Positions 39,676 to 49,187 of a stretch of DNA of 53,369 nucleotides are shown piece by piece; the first letter of the stretch is position 1, and each line of letters starts with the position of its first letter. Made by a program: the position numbers and the translations under genes. The notes beneath the pieces are model-generated. The model made no database searches. It worked only from the letters and a program-made list of their open reading frames with translations, and was not told the origin of the DNA. Source of the DNA: Alphaproteobacteria bacterium (GTDB lineage Bacteria; Pseudomonadota; Alphaproteobacteria; MPNO01; UBA830); assembly GCA_022822405.1 (NCBI GenBank), contig JAJEBT010000100.1:1-53369 (forward strand), read 5' to 3'.

Positions 39676-39866
39676 AGTACCGCCCGAAGCTTGATCCGAA
39701 GATGTTTGGCAACAGGACGCCGGAAGAAGTGGTCCGGCGCCTGTTCCGCAACCGGCTGCTACCGCGCCATCCCGTCAAGCCCGTTCCCGGCGACGAGGTC
39801 ACGGTAGAGAAGGTTCCTGCCGACGAGGCGGGCGACGGTGTCCCGCATTTGGACAAGCGTTCCTGA
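39672..39866 (+). CDS. Passenger ORF 4: small basic protein overlapping the transposase 3' end
   Basis: The ATG at 39672 overlaps the previous stop (ATGA) and gives 64 residues starting MKYRPKLDPKMFGNRTPEEV. The motif RTPEEVVRRLFRNRLLPRHP is basic. The last 108 bases run antisense to the transposase C-terminus, so only the first half may be conserved. Its function is unknown. Confidence 0.55.
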   Translation: MKYRPKLDPKMFGNRTPEEVVRRLFRNRLLPRHPVKPVPGDEVTVEKVPADEAGDGVPHLDKRS

Positions 39867-40733
39867 CTCGCGGATGTTGTGCTTGCCCGCAAACTCGGAG
39901 ACATAGCGTTGCAGATGCTTAGGGCTGATCTTGTGGAAGGTGCCGGAATGCGCCCGTTTCAGCATGGACCAGAACGACTCCATGCCGTTCGTGTGCGCCA
40001 TGCCACGGACATATTCGCCGACCGAGTGCTTGACGGCCTCATGCGTCCGCTCGACGCCCTTGTACGCCTTCGCCTCGTCGGTGTAGACCTTCGCATCTTC
40101 CTCGGTGTTTTCCTCGACGAAGTCCTGCAAGGTCTCGGCGTCCGTACTCGTGACGACCTCGTCGCGGACCTGATTCGTGTCCCGGTCCTTCATGCCGACA
40201 ACGGCGGTCTTGCCCACGGCCCCGCGGCCCGTGCCTGCCAGCGCCTTGCGCTTCGAGAGCGACATGTTCTTGCGCTTTCCGCCCATGTAGGTCTCATCGA
40301 CCTCTACAGGGCCGTCAAACGGTTCGTCGTCGTCATCCTCGCCCCACGCCTCGCGGATGCGGTGCATCATGAACCACGCGGTCGGCTGCGACACGCCGAG
40401 ATCGCGGTGCAGCTTCATTGAGGACACCGACTTGAGATTTGTCAGGCAGATATAGATGGCGATGGCCCACTTGCGGAGCGGGATCTTCGACCGCTGCATG
40501 GCGGTACCGGTCTTGACCGAGAAGTAGGATCGGCAGTCCGTGCACCAGTAGGGCATTTTCTTATGGCTGGCCTCGCGGGTCCGCAGGCTGCCGCACTTCG
40601 GGCAATGCCGCCCGTCAGGCCAGATGACCGACTCGAACCATTCGGTCGCGGCTTCCTCGGTCGGGAACATGTCCATGAGCTGAACCAGCGTCAGAGCTTC
40701 GCGGTGCGCTTTGCCAGGTGCTTTCTTCGCCAT
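39759..40733 (-). CDS. IS1595-family transposase
   Basis: The 324-residue transposase has an N-terminal zinc ribbon (CPKC and CTDC, about residues 42-63) and a DDE/DDN-type catalytic domain. The catalytic acids are visible in EVDETYMGG and VYTDEAKAY; HTNGMESFWSMLKRAHSGTF holds the Asn/Glu part of the site. The ATG at 40733 follows GGAAAGGGAG. An upstream ATG in frame would read through the terminal repeat and is rejected. The frame is intact. Confidence 0.93.
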   Translation of the reverse strand: MAKKAPGKAHREALTLVQLMDMFPTEEAATEWFESVIWPDGRHCPKCGSLRTREASHKKMPYWCTDCRSYFSVKTGTAMQRSKIPLRKWAIAIYICLTNLKSVSSMKLHRDLGVSQPTAWFMMHRIREAWGEDDDDEPFDGPVEVDETYMGGKRKNMSLSKRKALAGTGRGAVGKTAVVGMKDRDTNQVRDEVVTSTDAETLQDFVEENTEEDAKVYTDEAKAYKGVERTHEAVKHSVGEYVRGMAHTNGMESFWSMLKRAHSGTFHKISPKHLQRYVSEFAGKHNIRESGTLVQMRDTVARLVGRNLLYRDLVAGNGLDGMAR

Positions 40734-40758
40734 CTTCGTTTCTCCCTTTCCTGTATAG

Positions 40759-40787
40759 GATATAGGGACTCGATGGCCGCTTGTCAA
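40759..40787 (-). promoter_or_regulatory. Transposase promoter overlapping the right terminal repeat
   Basis: On the minus strand TTGACA (40787-40782) and TATATC (40764-40759) are 17 bases apart. Five bases of the -35 are the inner end of the right terminal repeat, mirroring the passenger promoter at the other end. Confidence 0.6.
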
Positions 40788-40805
40788 CCCTTCTTTGTAA
40801 TTCCC
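40783..40805 (-). repeat. Right terminal inverted repeat
   Basis: This is the inverse copy of 38637-38659, with one mismatch in 23 bases. The target duplication copy TATCTCTT follows at 40806-40813. Confidence 0.9.
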
Positions 40806-40813
40806 TATCTCTT

Positions 40814-41517
40814 CGTAGCAAGAAGACCTTGAGAGTGGCCTCATTGATGGTCCATCTGGCTCAGCTATCAATGGAGGAACGATCGTGTACTGATGCATAG
40901 AGTCGGCACCGCTTGGAGCGAACCGTATTCATTCGAATCGCGCCGGTGCCGGGGACAAGCGGGTGATCGAAGGTCTCGGCGGGGTGTCCCCGCGCGATAT
41001 CGCGGCCTGGTTCGATCGGCAACTGAATCCGCTTCCGAAACATCAGAACCTGTGTTGCACACACATGAAGGAATAAACTCGACAACGATCCAGATGCCGT
41101 GAATATACGCGCGCTCTTCCACCGTTATCGACACCCGAACTCCACCAGACCGCGGCCGATCTGTCGCTGAAGCATGTCGTCGTCCAAGCCGATGATGCGG
41201 TGCGGAATGTGACCGAGGATCCGACCTGGCCGACGAGATCGCCGTCAGGGTCGGGCGGCGCTGACGTCCGACCCGGTTGTGAATGGCTCAGCGAGCACGA
41301 TAGGTGGCCGGGCGTGCGTCTGTATTTCACCGAGATGGAATTCCCGTCTTTCCCCAAGGCCGAACCGCTAACAGGCCTTTTGGGACGACAGCATCGAAAT
41401 CGCATGGCGATTACGGCTTCCAACATCGCCGCGCCCGCCCCGGGGCTGGACGGAGAAAGTCAAAACTCGTATGTTTCCCGAGGCTCCGCAATGATCGCTG
41501 TTGACCGAAGAACGGCC
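40814..41517 (+). other. Gene-poor stretch with decayed coding remnants
   Basis: No intact gene is supported in these 704 bases. Short protein-like pieces occur in different frames, for example DKRVIEGLGGVSPRDIAAWF around 40957-41016, ending at a TAA near 41076, and DLSLKHVVVQADDAVRN around 41158-41210. They look like remnants of genes broken by indels. I cannot identify the families. Confidence 0.4.
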
Positions 41518-41772
41518 ATGGAAACCAAGTCCAAAGAAAGACTGCACCGCCTTGTGGATGCGCTTCCTGCGGGCGAACTGCTCGCGGCAGAGCGCTACCT
41601 CCAGTTCCTGTCCGCAAACCGGGACCCGCTTGTTCAAGCGCTCATGGATGCGCCCGAGGATCCGGAGCCGCTGAGCGACGCAGATCGCCAAGCACTCGAA
41701 GAGGGGCGGCATGCCTTGGAAGCAGGCGACACGGTCTCCGACGACGAGTTCTGCACCGAACTCAAGATATGA
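41518..41772 (+). CDS. RelB-type antitoxin candidate
   Basis: This 84-residue acidic protein begins METKSKERLHRLVDALPAGE, a helical pattern seen in many small antitoxins, and its C-terminal half is rich in Asp/Glu (DAPEDPEPLSDADRQALEEG). It should neutralise the toxin encoded next, whose start overlaps its stop by four bases. An ATG at 41491 in the same frame is an alternative start. Recognition rests mainly on the toxin partner and size. Confidence 0.72.
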   Translation: METKSKERLHRLVDALPAGELLAAERYLQFLSANRDPLVQALMDAPEDPEPLSDADRQALEEGRHALEAGDTVSDDEFCTELKI

Positions 41773-42026
41773 CATGGATGCTGGTTTGGACCCGTCCAGC
41801 ACTCAGGGACGTGAAGAATCTTGACCGCGCATCGGCTCGTCGGATCCGTGAAGCATTGGTCGGGTTAGCCGATACCGGTCGTGGTGACGTCGCCAAGCTC
41901 AAGAATACCAGACCGCCTGAGTGGCGATTGAGAGTGGGAGATCGCCGGGTGTTCTTTCGTTTCCAAAGCGACTTGCGGGAAATCCACGTGCTGCGGGTCC
42001 GGCGACGCGACGAAGCCTACCGATAG
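41769..42026 (+). CDS. RelE/ParE-family toxin
   Basis: The 85-residue basic protein has the RelE/ParE layout: WTRPALRDVKNLDRASARRI, then WRLRVGDRRVFFRF, and a final strand IHVLRVRRRDEAYR. RelE-like members cleave ribosome-bound mRNA and ParE-like ones poison gyrase; the sequence alone does not decide. It is translationally coupled to the antitoxin through ATGA. The pair lies at the end of the first accessory island. Confidence 0.85.
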   Translation: MTWMLVWTRPALRDVKNLDRASARRIREALVGLADTGRGDVAKLKNTRPPEWRLRVGDRRVFFRFQSDLREIHVLRVRRRDEAYR

Positions 42027-42229
42027 ACCCTATATGAGCCGCCCAGGCGACGAGCGCTTCCAGCAGAACCCGCAAAAACGCCATTGCTGCTCACTCGCCC
42101 AGCCCCCATCTGTTGACGGTCTGCGGTGAATATCGCCGGATCTTCGGACTGTGGCGGTGCATCGACCTCTTGACTGCATGCGCTAATTGTCCCAGATTGA
42201 TCGCATGCCCCGATGCAGGAAGCGGCGCG

Positions 42230-42586
42230 ATGCCTGACGGACAAGCAGAAACCCTCGAACGACGGGTCACACTCAGCGATTCAGCAATCAGGCGCCTGAA
42301 GACACTGGCGGCCGAACAGGACTCGCCCGTCCTGCTGCGGGTCGCCGTCGGCGGCGGAGGGTGTTCGGGCTTTCAGTACAGTTTCACCTTCGACGACCAG
42401 GTCAATGATGACGACCAGGTCATCTCACGGGACGGCGTCAAGGTCGTCATCGACGAAACGTCTTGGGAATATCTCGCCGGATCCGAGATCGGCTACAGGG
42501 AAGAACTGATCGGGGCCTATTTCTCGATCGAAAATCCGAACGCGACCTCCACTTGCGGGTGCGGCACCTCGTTCGCGATATTCTGA
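42230..42586 (+). CDS. IscA/ErpA-type iron-sulfur carrier protein
   Basis: This 118-residue A-type carrier has the three conserved cysteines, Cys45 in GGGGCSGFQY and Cys109/Cys111 in STCGCGTSF. It delivers Fe-S clusters to target enzymes. AGGAAG precedes the ATG at 42230. The frame opens upstream, but homology begins here. It marks the return to conserved chromosomal genes, followed closely by exonuclease III. Confidence 0.92.
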   Translation: MPDGQAETLERRVTLSDSAIRRLKTLAAEQDSPVLLRVAVGGGGCSGFQYSFTFDDQVNDDDQVISRDGVKVVIDETSWEYLAGSEIGYREELIGAYFSIENPNATSTCGCGTSFAIF

Positions 42587-42662
42587 ACTTCCGATCGACA
42601 CCGGACATGTACCCGTCGGCAATTCATGACAGGGGGCGGGTGTCGATTCCCCGGCATCCCTC

Positions 42663-43436
42663 ATGGTGAAGATCGCCACATGGAACGTGAACTCGATTCG
42701 CGCCCGCTTGCCTCGCGTTCTCGAATGGCTTGAGAGCTTCCGCCCGGATGTCGCGCTCCTTCAGGAAATCAAAGCCACGGATCAGACCTTTCCAAGAATG
42801 GAAATCGAGGACCTCGGCTACAATGTCGAGATCCACGGGCAGAAGAATTTCAACGGCGTGGCGATTCTCTCGAAAAGCCCGATCGAGGACGTAATTCGCG
42901 GCCTGCCGGGAAACGAGGCCGACGAGCAGGCCCGCTACATCGAGGGCTTCACCGCTGGCGTGCGCGTGGCGTCGATCTATCTTCCCAACGGCAACCCGGC
43001 TCCCGGCGAAAAATTCGACTACAAGATTGGCTGGATGGAATATCTCTGTGAACACATGCGCGAGCGCCTGACTCTCGACGAGGCCATCGTGTTCGGCGGC
43101 GACTACAATATCATCCCCTCAGACGACGACGTCCATGATCCCGAAGCCTGGGCCGGGGACGCGCTGTTCCGGCCAGAGGCCAGAAATCGCTACCGGCGGA
43201 TGATCTATCTCGGCCTGACTGACGCCTTTCGCGTCATTCACAGCGAACCGCACCGGTACAGCTTCTGGGACTACCAGGGGGGTGCCTGGCAAAAGGATTT
43301 CGGCGTGCGAATCGATCATCTCCTGCTGTCGCCGCAGGCCGCCGATCTGCTCGAAGACTGCAACATCGACCGCGAACCAAGGGGCCGGCCGAAAGCATCG
43401 GACCACACGCCCGTCTGGTGCGCGCTGCGAATCTGA
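42663..43436 (+). CDS. xth: Exodeoxyribonuclease III
   Basis: This 257-residue AP endonuclease/3'-5' exonuclease has all family motifs: WNVNSIRAR at 7-15, LLQEIKA with metal-binding Glu35, FGGDYNIIP, GVRIDHLLLS and the catalytic SDHTPVWCALRI at the C-terminus. It repairs abasic sites. It is probably co-transcribed with the small membrane protein that begins 14 bases downstream. Confidence 0.95.
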   Translation: MVKIATWNVNSIRARLPRVLEWLESFRPDVALLQEIKATDQTFPRMEIEDLGYNVEIHGQKNFNGVAILSKSPIEDVIRGLPGNEADEQARYIEGFTAGVRVASIYLPNGNPAPGEKFDYKIGWMEYLCEHMRERLTLDEAIVFGGDYNIIPSDDDVHDPEAWAGDALFRPEARNRYRRMIYLGLTDAFRVIHSEPHRYSFWDYQGGAWQKDFGVRIDHLLLSPQAADLLEDCNIDREPRGRPKASDHTPVWCALRI

Positions 43437-43449
43437 GGACGCGGCCGCC

Positions 43450-43647
43450 ATGCCGGACGTCGTTCGGGAAATTCTCCGTTACGTCCTTATCGGACTCGCG
43501 TTCGGCCTCGTATGGGCGATCATGCAGATCGCGAACGGGCAGGTACGCGACTTCTACGCGCTTGCCGGCCCGGTCGCAGTCTTCGGACTCGCCGGCGTCG
43601 TGATGTGGTGCATCAAGCGCATTGTCAGGACCATCCGCAACAGCTGA
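43450..43647 (+). CDS. Small two-helix membrane protein
   Basis: The 65-residue protein has two predicted membrane helices (about residues 10-30 and 37-58) and a basic tail (KRIVRTIRNS). The ATG at 43450 follows the xth stop by 14 bases. No family is recognised. It is convergent with ilvD, with only six bases between them. Confidence 0.6.
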   Translation: MPDVVREILRYVLIGLAFGLVWAIMQIANGQVRDFYALAGPVAVFGLAGVVMWCIKRIVRTIRNS

Positions 43648-43653
43648 AACGGC

Positions 43654-45426
43654 CTAGAGGTCAGCATAGACATGGGTCTCGGCACGCGCGCCGGGATGCA
43701 CGACCGCTCCCAGCCGCGCATTGCCGACGGTCTGCGCGTAACGCCACAGCGCGCCCGACTGGTAGTTGTGCTTTCGGGGCTTCCACTTCGCACGGCGGCT
43801 TTCGAGTTCGGCCTTCGCCAGTTCGACATCCAGCTTGCCCCGGCGGGCGTCTATCGAGATCATGTCGCCGTTCCTGAGCAGTCCAATGGGACCGCCGACT
43901 GCCGCTTCCGGCCCGACATGGCCGATGCAGAAGCCGCGCGTCGCGCCCGAAAAGCGTCCGTCGGTGATCAGAGCCACCTTGTCGCCCAGTCCGCGCCCGT
44001 AGAGCGCCGCCGTCGTGGCAAGCATCTCGCGCATGCCGGGACCGCCGCGCGGACCCTCGTAACGAATGACGATGACCTCGCCTTCCCTGATCCGGTCGTT
44101 GATCACGGCCTCGAAGGCGTCCTCCTCGCAGTTGAACACCCGGGCCGGGCCCCGGAACTTCAGGTTGGTCATGCCGGCGACCTTGACGATCGCCCCCTCG
44201 GGCGCGAGCGTGCCCTTGAGCCCCACGACCCCGCCGGTCGGCGACAGCGCATCCTTGACCCGATAGAACACCTTCTGCCTGTCCGAGAAGGTCACGTCGC
44301 TGTGGTTTTCGGCCAGGGTCTTGCCGGTCACCGTCATGCAATCGCCGTGAAGAAGGCCGTTGTCGAGCAGTTCCTTGATGATAACCGCCACGCCGCCCGC
44401 GCGGTGCATGTCCGTTGCCGTGTACTGGCCGCCCGGCATGAGATCCGCGAGGTAGGGCGTCTTCTTGAAGATCCGCGCGACATCATCGAGGGTAAATCTG
44501 ATCCCCACCTCGTTCGCGATCGCCGGCAGATGCAGCCCGGCATTCGTCGAGCCGCCTGTTGCGGCCACCACGACGGCCGCATTCTCGAGCGCCTCGCGGG
44601 TGACGATGTCGCGGGGGCGGATGTTTCCGGCCAGGAGCTCCATCACCGCCTTGCCCGCCGCTCTGACATGCTGGTCCCGCGACTTGTAGGCGGCGGGCGC
44701 GCCCGAGGATCCCGGCAACGCGAGGCCGATCGCCTCGCTGACGCAAGCCATTGTATTGGCAGTGTACTGACCGCCGCAGGATCCCTCGCAGGGACAGGCG
44801 ACACTCTCGAGCTTCTTCAGATCGGCTGCCGACATATTGCCGGCGGCGTACTGTCCAACGCCTTCGAAGACGTCGATGACCGTCACGTCGCGCCCCTCGA
44901 ACTTGCCGGGCAGGATCGTGCCGCCATAGACGAAGACGGACGGCACGTTCAGCCGGACCATGGCCATCATCATTCCGGGCAGCGACTTGTCGCAACCGGC
45001 GAGGCCGACCATCGCGTCATAGCAATGGCCGCGCATCGTAAGCTCGATGGAATCGGCAATGATCTCCCGCGAGACCAGCGAGGACTTCATCCCCTCATGG
45101 CCCATGGCGATGCCATCCGTTACGGTAATCGTCGTGAATTCGCGCGGTGTGCCGCCTCCTGCCTTGACGCCGCGCTTGGCGGCCTGTGCCTGTCGCGACA
45201 GAGAGATGTTGCACGGCGCCGCCTCGTTCCAGCAGGTCGCGACGCCCACAAGGGGCTGGCTGATCTCCTTGTCGGTCAGACCCATCGCGTAGAGATAGCT
45301 GCGATGCGGAGCCCGCTCCGGCCCGACCGTCGTATGCCGGCTGGGAAGTTTTTCCTTGTCGAAGCGGGGCTTGCGCCCAGCGCCGCCTTTTTTTCCTGCC
45401 GACACGTGTCGCGATCCTTCGGGCAT
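43654..45426 (-). CDS. ilvD: Dihydroxy-acid dehydratase
   Basis: The 590-residue enzyme of valine, leucine and isoleucine synthesis dehydrates 2,3-dihydroxy acids. Likely Fe-S ligands are Cys72 (APCN), Cys145 (AGCDKSLPG) and Cys217 ([12 protein letters not shown]). The Mg-binding [11 protein letters not shown] is present. The Met at 45426 follows GGAGG by five bases; a TTG five codons upstream is rejected. A few extra residues precede the normal N-terminus (a Lys/Gly-rich stretch), a minor variation. Confidence 0.94.
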   Translation of the reverse strand: MPEGSRHVSAGKKGGAGRKPRFDKEKLPSRHTTVGPERAPHRSYLYAMGLTDKEISQPLVGVATCWNEAAPCNISLSRQAQAAKRGVKAGGGTPREFTTITVTDGIAMGHEGMKSSLVSREIIADSIELTMRGHCYDAMVGLAGCDKSLPGMMMAMVRLNVPSVFVYGGTILPGKFEGRDVTVIDVFEGVGQYAAGNMSAADLKKLESVACPCEGSCGGQYTANTMACVSEAIGLALPGSSGAPAAYKSRDQHVRAAGKAVMELLAGNIRPRDIVTREALENAAVVVAATGGSTNAGLHLPAIANEVGIRFTLDDVARIFKKTPYLADLMPGGQYTATDMHRAGGVAVIIKELLDNGLLHGDCMTVTGKTLAENHSDVTFSDRQKVFYRVKDALSPTGGVVGLKGTLAPEGAIVKVAGMTNLKFRGPARVFNCEEDAFEAVINDRIREGEVIVIRYEGPRGGPGMREMLATTAALYGRGLGDKVALITDGRFSGATRGFCIGHVGPEAAVGGPIGLLRNGDMISIDARRGKLDVELAKAELESRRAKWKPRKHNYQSGALWRYAQTVGNARLGAVVHPGARAETHVYADL

Positions 45427-45689
45427 CCTGACCTCCAGCAATAAGCACCGTGACGGCGAATATATGACATGCGTCCATTACTTGGAACCTTGGCCCGTTC
45501 ACGAAAATTATCCGGCCTGATGGCCCGGCTGCCGCTGAATCCGGGATCCGGAAGAATCGGCCGTTGGATCGGAATCACAATCTGCTAGGCTTGTTCGGCG
45601 CGGAAACCGGCGAGGGATCCGCGGGGGCGCCTCCCGGTCCCGCTTTGGCGCGATCCGGCGTCCGGACCAGCGGCAGGGGAAAGAACGAC

Positions 45690-46415
45690 ATGGCCGAAAT
45701 ACCGGTAAGCTACACATATGACGACCGCGCGTTCGAGGGAATGCTCGTCTATGACGACAGCGTCACGGACAGGCGTCCGGCGATCCTCATGCAGCCCGAC
45801 TGGCTCGGGGTATGCCGCCATTCGATCGACATGGCGGCCGATGTCGCCGGCAGGGATTATGTGGTGATGATCGCCGACATGTTCGGCGTTGGATACGGTG
45901 AACGGGAGAAGGACTTCGACGAGTTGATGCGGATTTCGCGGGAGGTTCGCGCCGACCTGCCGTTCATCCTCGGATGCGGTGCGGCCGCGGACCAGGCCAT
46001 GATGTCGGCCGCCGCGGAGCGCGGCCTCATCGATCCCGGCAAGCGCGGAATCATCGGCTATTGCATCGGCGGCGGCTTCGCGCTCGAGCAGTCACGCGCA
46101 GGCGCGGACTACGGGGGCACCGTAGTCTTCCACGTGACCCTGCCCAATCCTGTCAATGCCGAAGCCCGGCCGGATTTCAGGGGACGCGTCCTGATCTTTC
46201 ACGGCTCGGCGGACCCGGTCACGCCGCGCGAACTGATCGACGATCTCGAGGCAGAGCTTACCGAAGCCGGCACCGACTGGCAGCTCATGATGTACGGTCA
46301 CGCAAGCCACTCGTTCTGCGATGTCGGTAAATTCAACGAACTCCAGCGCTACGACGAAAAACTGACTAGGCAGTCCTACAGGATGATGCGCGACTTCTTC
46401 TCCGAGATATTCTGA
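45690..46415 (+). CDS. Dienelactone hydrolase-family protein
   Basis: The 241-residue alpha/beta hydrolase has a Cys nucleophile, Cys125 in GYCIGGGF, with Asp175 (GSADPV) and His207 (HASHSF) completing the triad typical of dienelactone hydrolases. The ATG at 45690 follows GGGGAAAG. It may hydrolyse a cyclic ester or lactone in catabolism. It is divergent from ilvD and 149 bases upstream of a molybdoenzyme gene. Confidence 0.88.
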   Translation: MAEIPVSYTYDDRAFEGMLVYDDSVTDRRPAILMQPDWLGVCRHSIDMAADVAGRDYVVMIADMFGVGYGEREKDFDELMRISREVRADLPFILGCGAAADQAMMSAAAERGLIDPGKRGIIGYCIGGGFALEQSRAGADYGGTVVFHVTLPNPVNAEARPDFRGRVLIFHGSADPVTPRELIDDLEAELTEAGTDWQLMMYGHASHSFCDVGKFNELQRYDEKLTRQSYRMMRDFFSEIF

Positions 46416-46564
46416 TCCGGCCGGCAGCGGCGAGCGCCGTGCTGGAACGACAGAGATCCGACCAGAAAATCCTTGCATTCAAAGGGCAATGTCGCAAAGG
46501 TCCGCTTCGTTGCGGCATCGGGGTCATCCCCATGCCCGTCGCGCCCATGCACGGAGACCGGAAC

Positions 46565-48880
46565 ATGCCTGACGGAACGCGATCTGCACTCGGGGCGAGT
46601 CATTGGGGCGCTTTCACGGCCGAGGCGACAGATGGACGGCTGGTCGGCGTAAAGCCGTTCGACAAGGACCCGAGCCCGGCGCCCTTTATCCAGGCGCTGC
46701 CGGACGCCGTCCATGCCGAATGTCGCGTTGCAACGCCCGCCGTGCGCAAATCGTGGCTGGAGAGCGGGCCGGGCGCCAACACCGCAGCACGGGGCGCGGA
46801 GCCTTTCGTCTCGGTAAGCTGGGACCGCGCACTCGATCTGGTGGCAGCCGAGCTTGAGCGGGTCAGAAGCAACTATGGCAACGAAGCCGTTTACGGCAGC
46901 TCGGGCTGGGGCAGCGCGGGCGGCTTCCATGACGCACGCGCCCAGCTTACCCGCTTCCTCAACCTCTACGGCGGCTTCGTCGACCAGGTGACGAATTACA
47001 GCTTCGGCGCAGCGAGCGTGATCGTCCCGCGAATCGTCGGTTCAATGAAGCCGGTGATCGGGCCAGTCAACACCTGGCCCATGATCGTGGAACACACCGA
47101 TCTGATGGTGACATTCGGCGGCATGCCGCCCAAGAACACCAACGTCAACCAGGGCGGCGTCGGTGCGCATGAAGCCGCCGACTGGCACCGGCGCGCGGTG
47201 GAAGCCGGGACCAAGTTCATCTGCATCAGCCCGATCCGCGACGATACCGGCGACGAGGTCGCGGCGGAATGGCATCCGATCCGGCCCAATACCGATCTCG
47301 CCGTGATGCTGGGGCTCGCGCACACACTTCTCAGCGAAGACCTGCACGATGCCGATTTTCTTGCACGCTACTGCACCGGATTCGACAGGCTGGCCGCGTA
47401 CCTCCTCGGAGGGGAGGACGGGAACGCCAGGGACGCCGAATGGGCCTCCGGGATTTCCGGGATGCCGGCCGAGACGATTCGCAGCCTCGCACGCCGGATG
47501 GCGGCTTCACGCACGCTTATGGGCGTAAGCTGGTCGGTTCAGCGCGCCGACCACGGCGAGCAACCCTACTGGATGACCATCGCGCTGGCAGCCATGCTCG
47601 GCCAGATCGGACTGCCTGGAGGTGGGTTCGGCTTCGGATACGGCGCCATGCACGGGATCGGCGCTGCGACCCGTCAGGTGGCGCCACCCAAGGTCCCGGT
47701 GGGAAGGAACGAGGTCGACCGCTGGATCCCCGTCGCGCGGCTGGCAGACATGCTGCTCAACCCCGGCGCACCGTACAGTTTCAACGGCGAGGACCGCAAC
47801 TACCCGGATATCCGGTTGATCTACTGGTGCGGCGGCAACCCGTTCCACAAACAGCAGGACCTCAACAACCTGCTCAAGGGCTGGGCCAAACCGGACACCA
47901 TCGTGATCCACGAACCCTGGTGGACGCCGGCGGCGAAGCGGGCGGACATCGTGTTGCCCTGCACGACGACTCTGGAGCGCAACGACATCGCGGCATCCAA
48001 TTTTGATCGCTTCGTCTTCGCCAGCCAGCAGGCGATCGACCCCGTGGGCGAAGCACGCAGCGAATATGAGATCTACAGCGCCCTCGCGGACAGGCTCGGT
48101 TTTGCCGAAGCCTTCACCGAGGACCGTAGCGAGATGGAGTGGCTCCGCCACCTCTACGACGTCTACCGCCAGCGCGTTGCGAAGGACGGCACCGAGATGC
48201 CTGGCTTCGACGGGTTCTGGGAGGCCGGGTATTTCGAACATCCCCAGCCCGACAACCCGGCAATCCCCTTTGCCGATTTCCGCGAGGACCCTGACGGCGC
48301 AGCGCTCAAGACGCCGTCGGGAAGGATCGAGATCTACTCGGAGACCATCGCCGAGCTGGGCTATGACGACGTTCCGGGCCATCCGACCTGGATGGAACCG
48401 GTAGAGTGGCTCGGCAGCGACAAGGCGGAACGCTTTCCGCTCCACATGGTCTCGAATCAGCCGCGCACTCGCCTCCACAGCCAGCTCGACTGCGGTTCGG
48501 TGAGCCGCGACGGCAAGATCGCCGGCCGCGAGGCGATGCGGATGAATCCCGATGATGCTGCCGCCAGGGGCATCGCCGACGGCGACATCGTGCGCGTGTT
48601 CAACGACCGGGGCGCATGCCTTGCCGGCGCCGTCCTCACCGACGCAATCCGCCAGGGCGTCATCGAACTTGCGACCGGCGCCTGGTTCGATCCCGTCGAC
48701 CCGGCGACCCCGGGAAGCCTGGACAAGCACGGCAATCCCAACGTGCTGACCATCGACAAGCCGACCTCGACGCTTACCCAGTGCTGCGCGGCACAGACCG
48801 CGCTAGTGCAGGTCGAGCGGTTCGAGGGGGAACCGCCCGAGATCACCGCGTTCACGCCCCCGGCCATCCTTGAATCGTGA
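46565..48880 (+). CDS. BisC/TorA-type molybdopterin oxidoreductase (DMSO reductase family)
   Basis: The 771-residue protein is a bis-molybdopterin enzyme without an N-terminal [4Fe-4S] motif or signal peptide, as in biotin sulfoxide reductase BisC. GSSGWGSAGG at 111-120 matches the serine-ligand region of this group, so Ser112 is the likely Mo ligand. SWSVQRADHGEQPYWM and the C-terminal VSNQPRTRLHSQLDCG support the subgroup. It would reduce S- or N-oxides in the cytoplasm. The frame is open 42 codons upstream of the chosen ATG at 46565, which starts the homologous part. Confidence 0.9.
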   Translation: MPDGTRSALGASHWGAFTAEATDGRLVGVKPFDKDPSPAPFIQALPDAVHAECRVATPAVRKSWLESGPGANTAARGAEPFVSVSWDRALDLVAAELERVRSNYGNEAVYGSSGWGSAGGFHDARAQLTRFLNLYGGFVDQVTNYSFGAASVIVPRIVGSMKPVIGPVNTWPMIVEHTDLMVTFGGMPPKNTNVNQGGVGAHEAADWHRRAVEAGTKFICISPIRDDTGDEVAAEWHPIRPNTDLAVMLGLAHTLLSEDLHDADFLARYCTGFDRLAAYLLGGEDGNARDAEWASGISGMPAETIRSLARRMAASRTLMGVSWSVQRADHGEQPYWMTIALAAMLGQIGLPGGGFGFGYGAMHGIGAATRQVAPPKVPVGRNEVDRWIPVARLADMLLNPGAPYSFNGEDRNYPDIRLIYWCGGNPFHKQQDLNNLLKGWAKPDTIVIHEPWWTPAAKRADIVLPCTTTLERNDIAASNFDRFVFASQQAIDPVGEARSEYEIYSALADRLGFAEAFTEDRSEMEWLRHLYDVYRQRVAKDGTEMPGFDGFWEAGYFEHPQPDNPAIPFADFREDPDGAALKTPSGRIEIYSETIAELGYDDVPGHPTWMEPVEWLGSDKAERFPLHMVSNQPRTRLHSQLDCGSVSRDGKIAGREAMRMNPDDAAARGIADGDIVRVFNDRGACLAGAVLTDAIRQGVIELATGAWFDPVDPATPGSLDKHGNPNVLTIDKPTSTLTQCCAAQTALVQVERFEGEPPEITAFTPPAILES

Positions 48881-49187
48881 AAATCCTCCTCGCTTTCCCC
48901 TTCCCCTCCGTTCCCGTTCGGCGGCATCGGTCAAGTCGCCGGGGATCACGGCGACGAAAAGCACGTCCTGATCGATATCGAGACGACGAAAAATCATCTC
49001 GATGCTCGGATCACCAGGAGCATCGGCGGCAACCTGCCGAAGGCAAGACGCTGATCCGTCCTTGCCTCCTGCATGAGCTTAGTCAACACACCGTCCTGCC
49101 GGTTACCTCCGGACGCGCCTGTTGACATCTGATTCGATTATTTTTTGTCTGGATCCCGTCGAGACGCGCCTTCCAAGGAGGCACACG
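48881..49187. other. Intergenic region with a possible coding remnant
   Basis: These 307 bases hold no intact gene. A short frame around 48930-49053 reads like a protein end (VLIDIETTKNHLDARITRSI region) and stops at a TGA near 49051, perhaps the relic of a lost gene. The strong ribosome site AAGGAG at 49175-49180 belongs to the following pseudogene. Confidence 0.4.

Larger units (their letters stand above)
38637..40805. mobile_element. IS1595-family transposon with four passenger genes
   Basis: The 2169-bp element is bounded by 23-bp terminal inverted repeats (38637-38659 and 40783-40805), identical at 22 of 23 positions, with a 6/8 target duplication outside. It encodes an IS1595-type transposase on the minus strand and, on the plus strand, four small overlapping genes that are not transposition functions. 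Passenger genes are known in some IS1595 subgroups. The transposase is intact, so the element may be active. It sits 118 bases upstream of the restriction-like gene. Confidence 0.88.

Noticed and set aside
40734..40898. N-terminal extension of the IS1595 transposase
   Set aside because: It would be translated through the terminal repeat and flanking DNA; the ATG at 40733 has a strong ribosome site.
43672..45444. 590-codon open frame antisense to ilvD
   Set aside because: A composition shadow; ilvD on the minus strand is complete with its Cys ligands.
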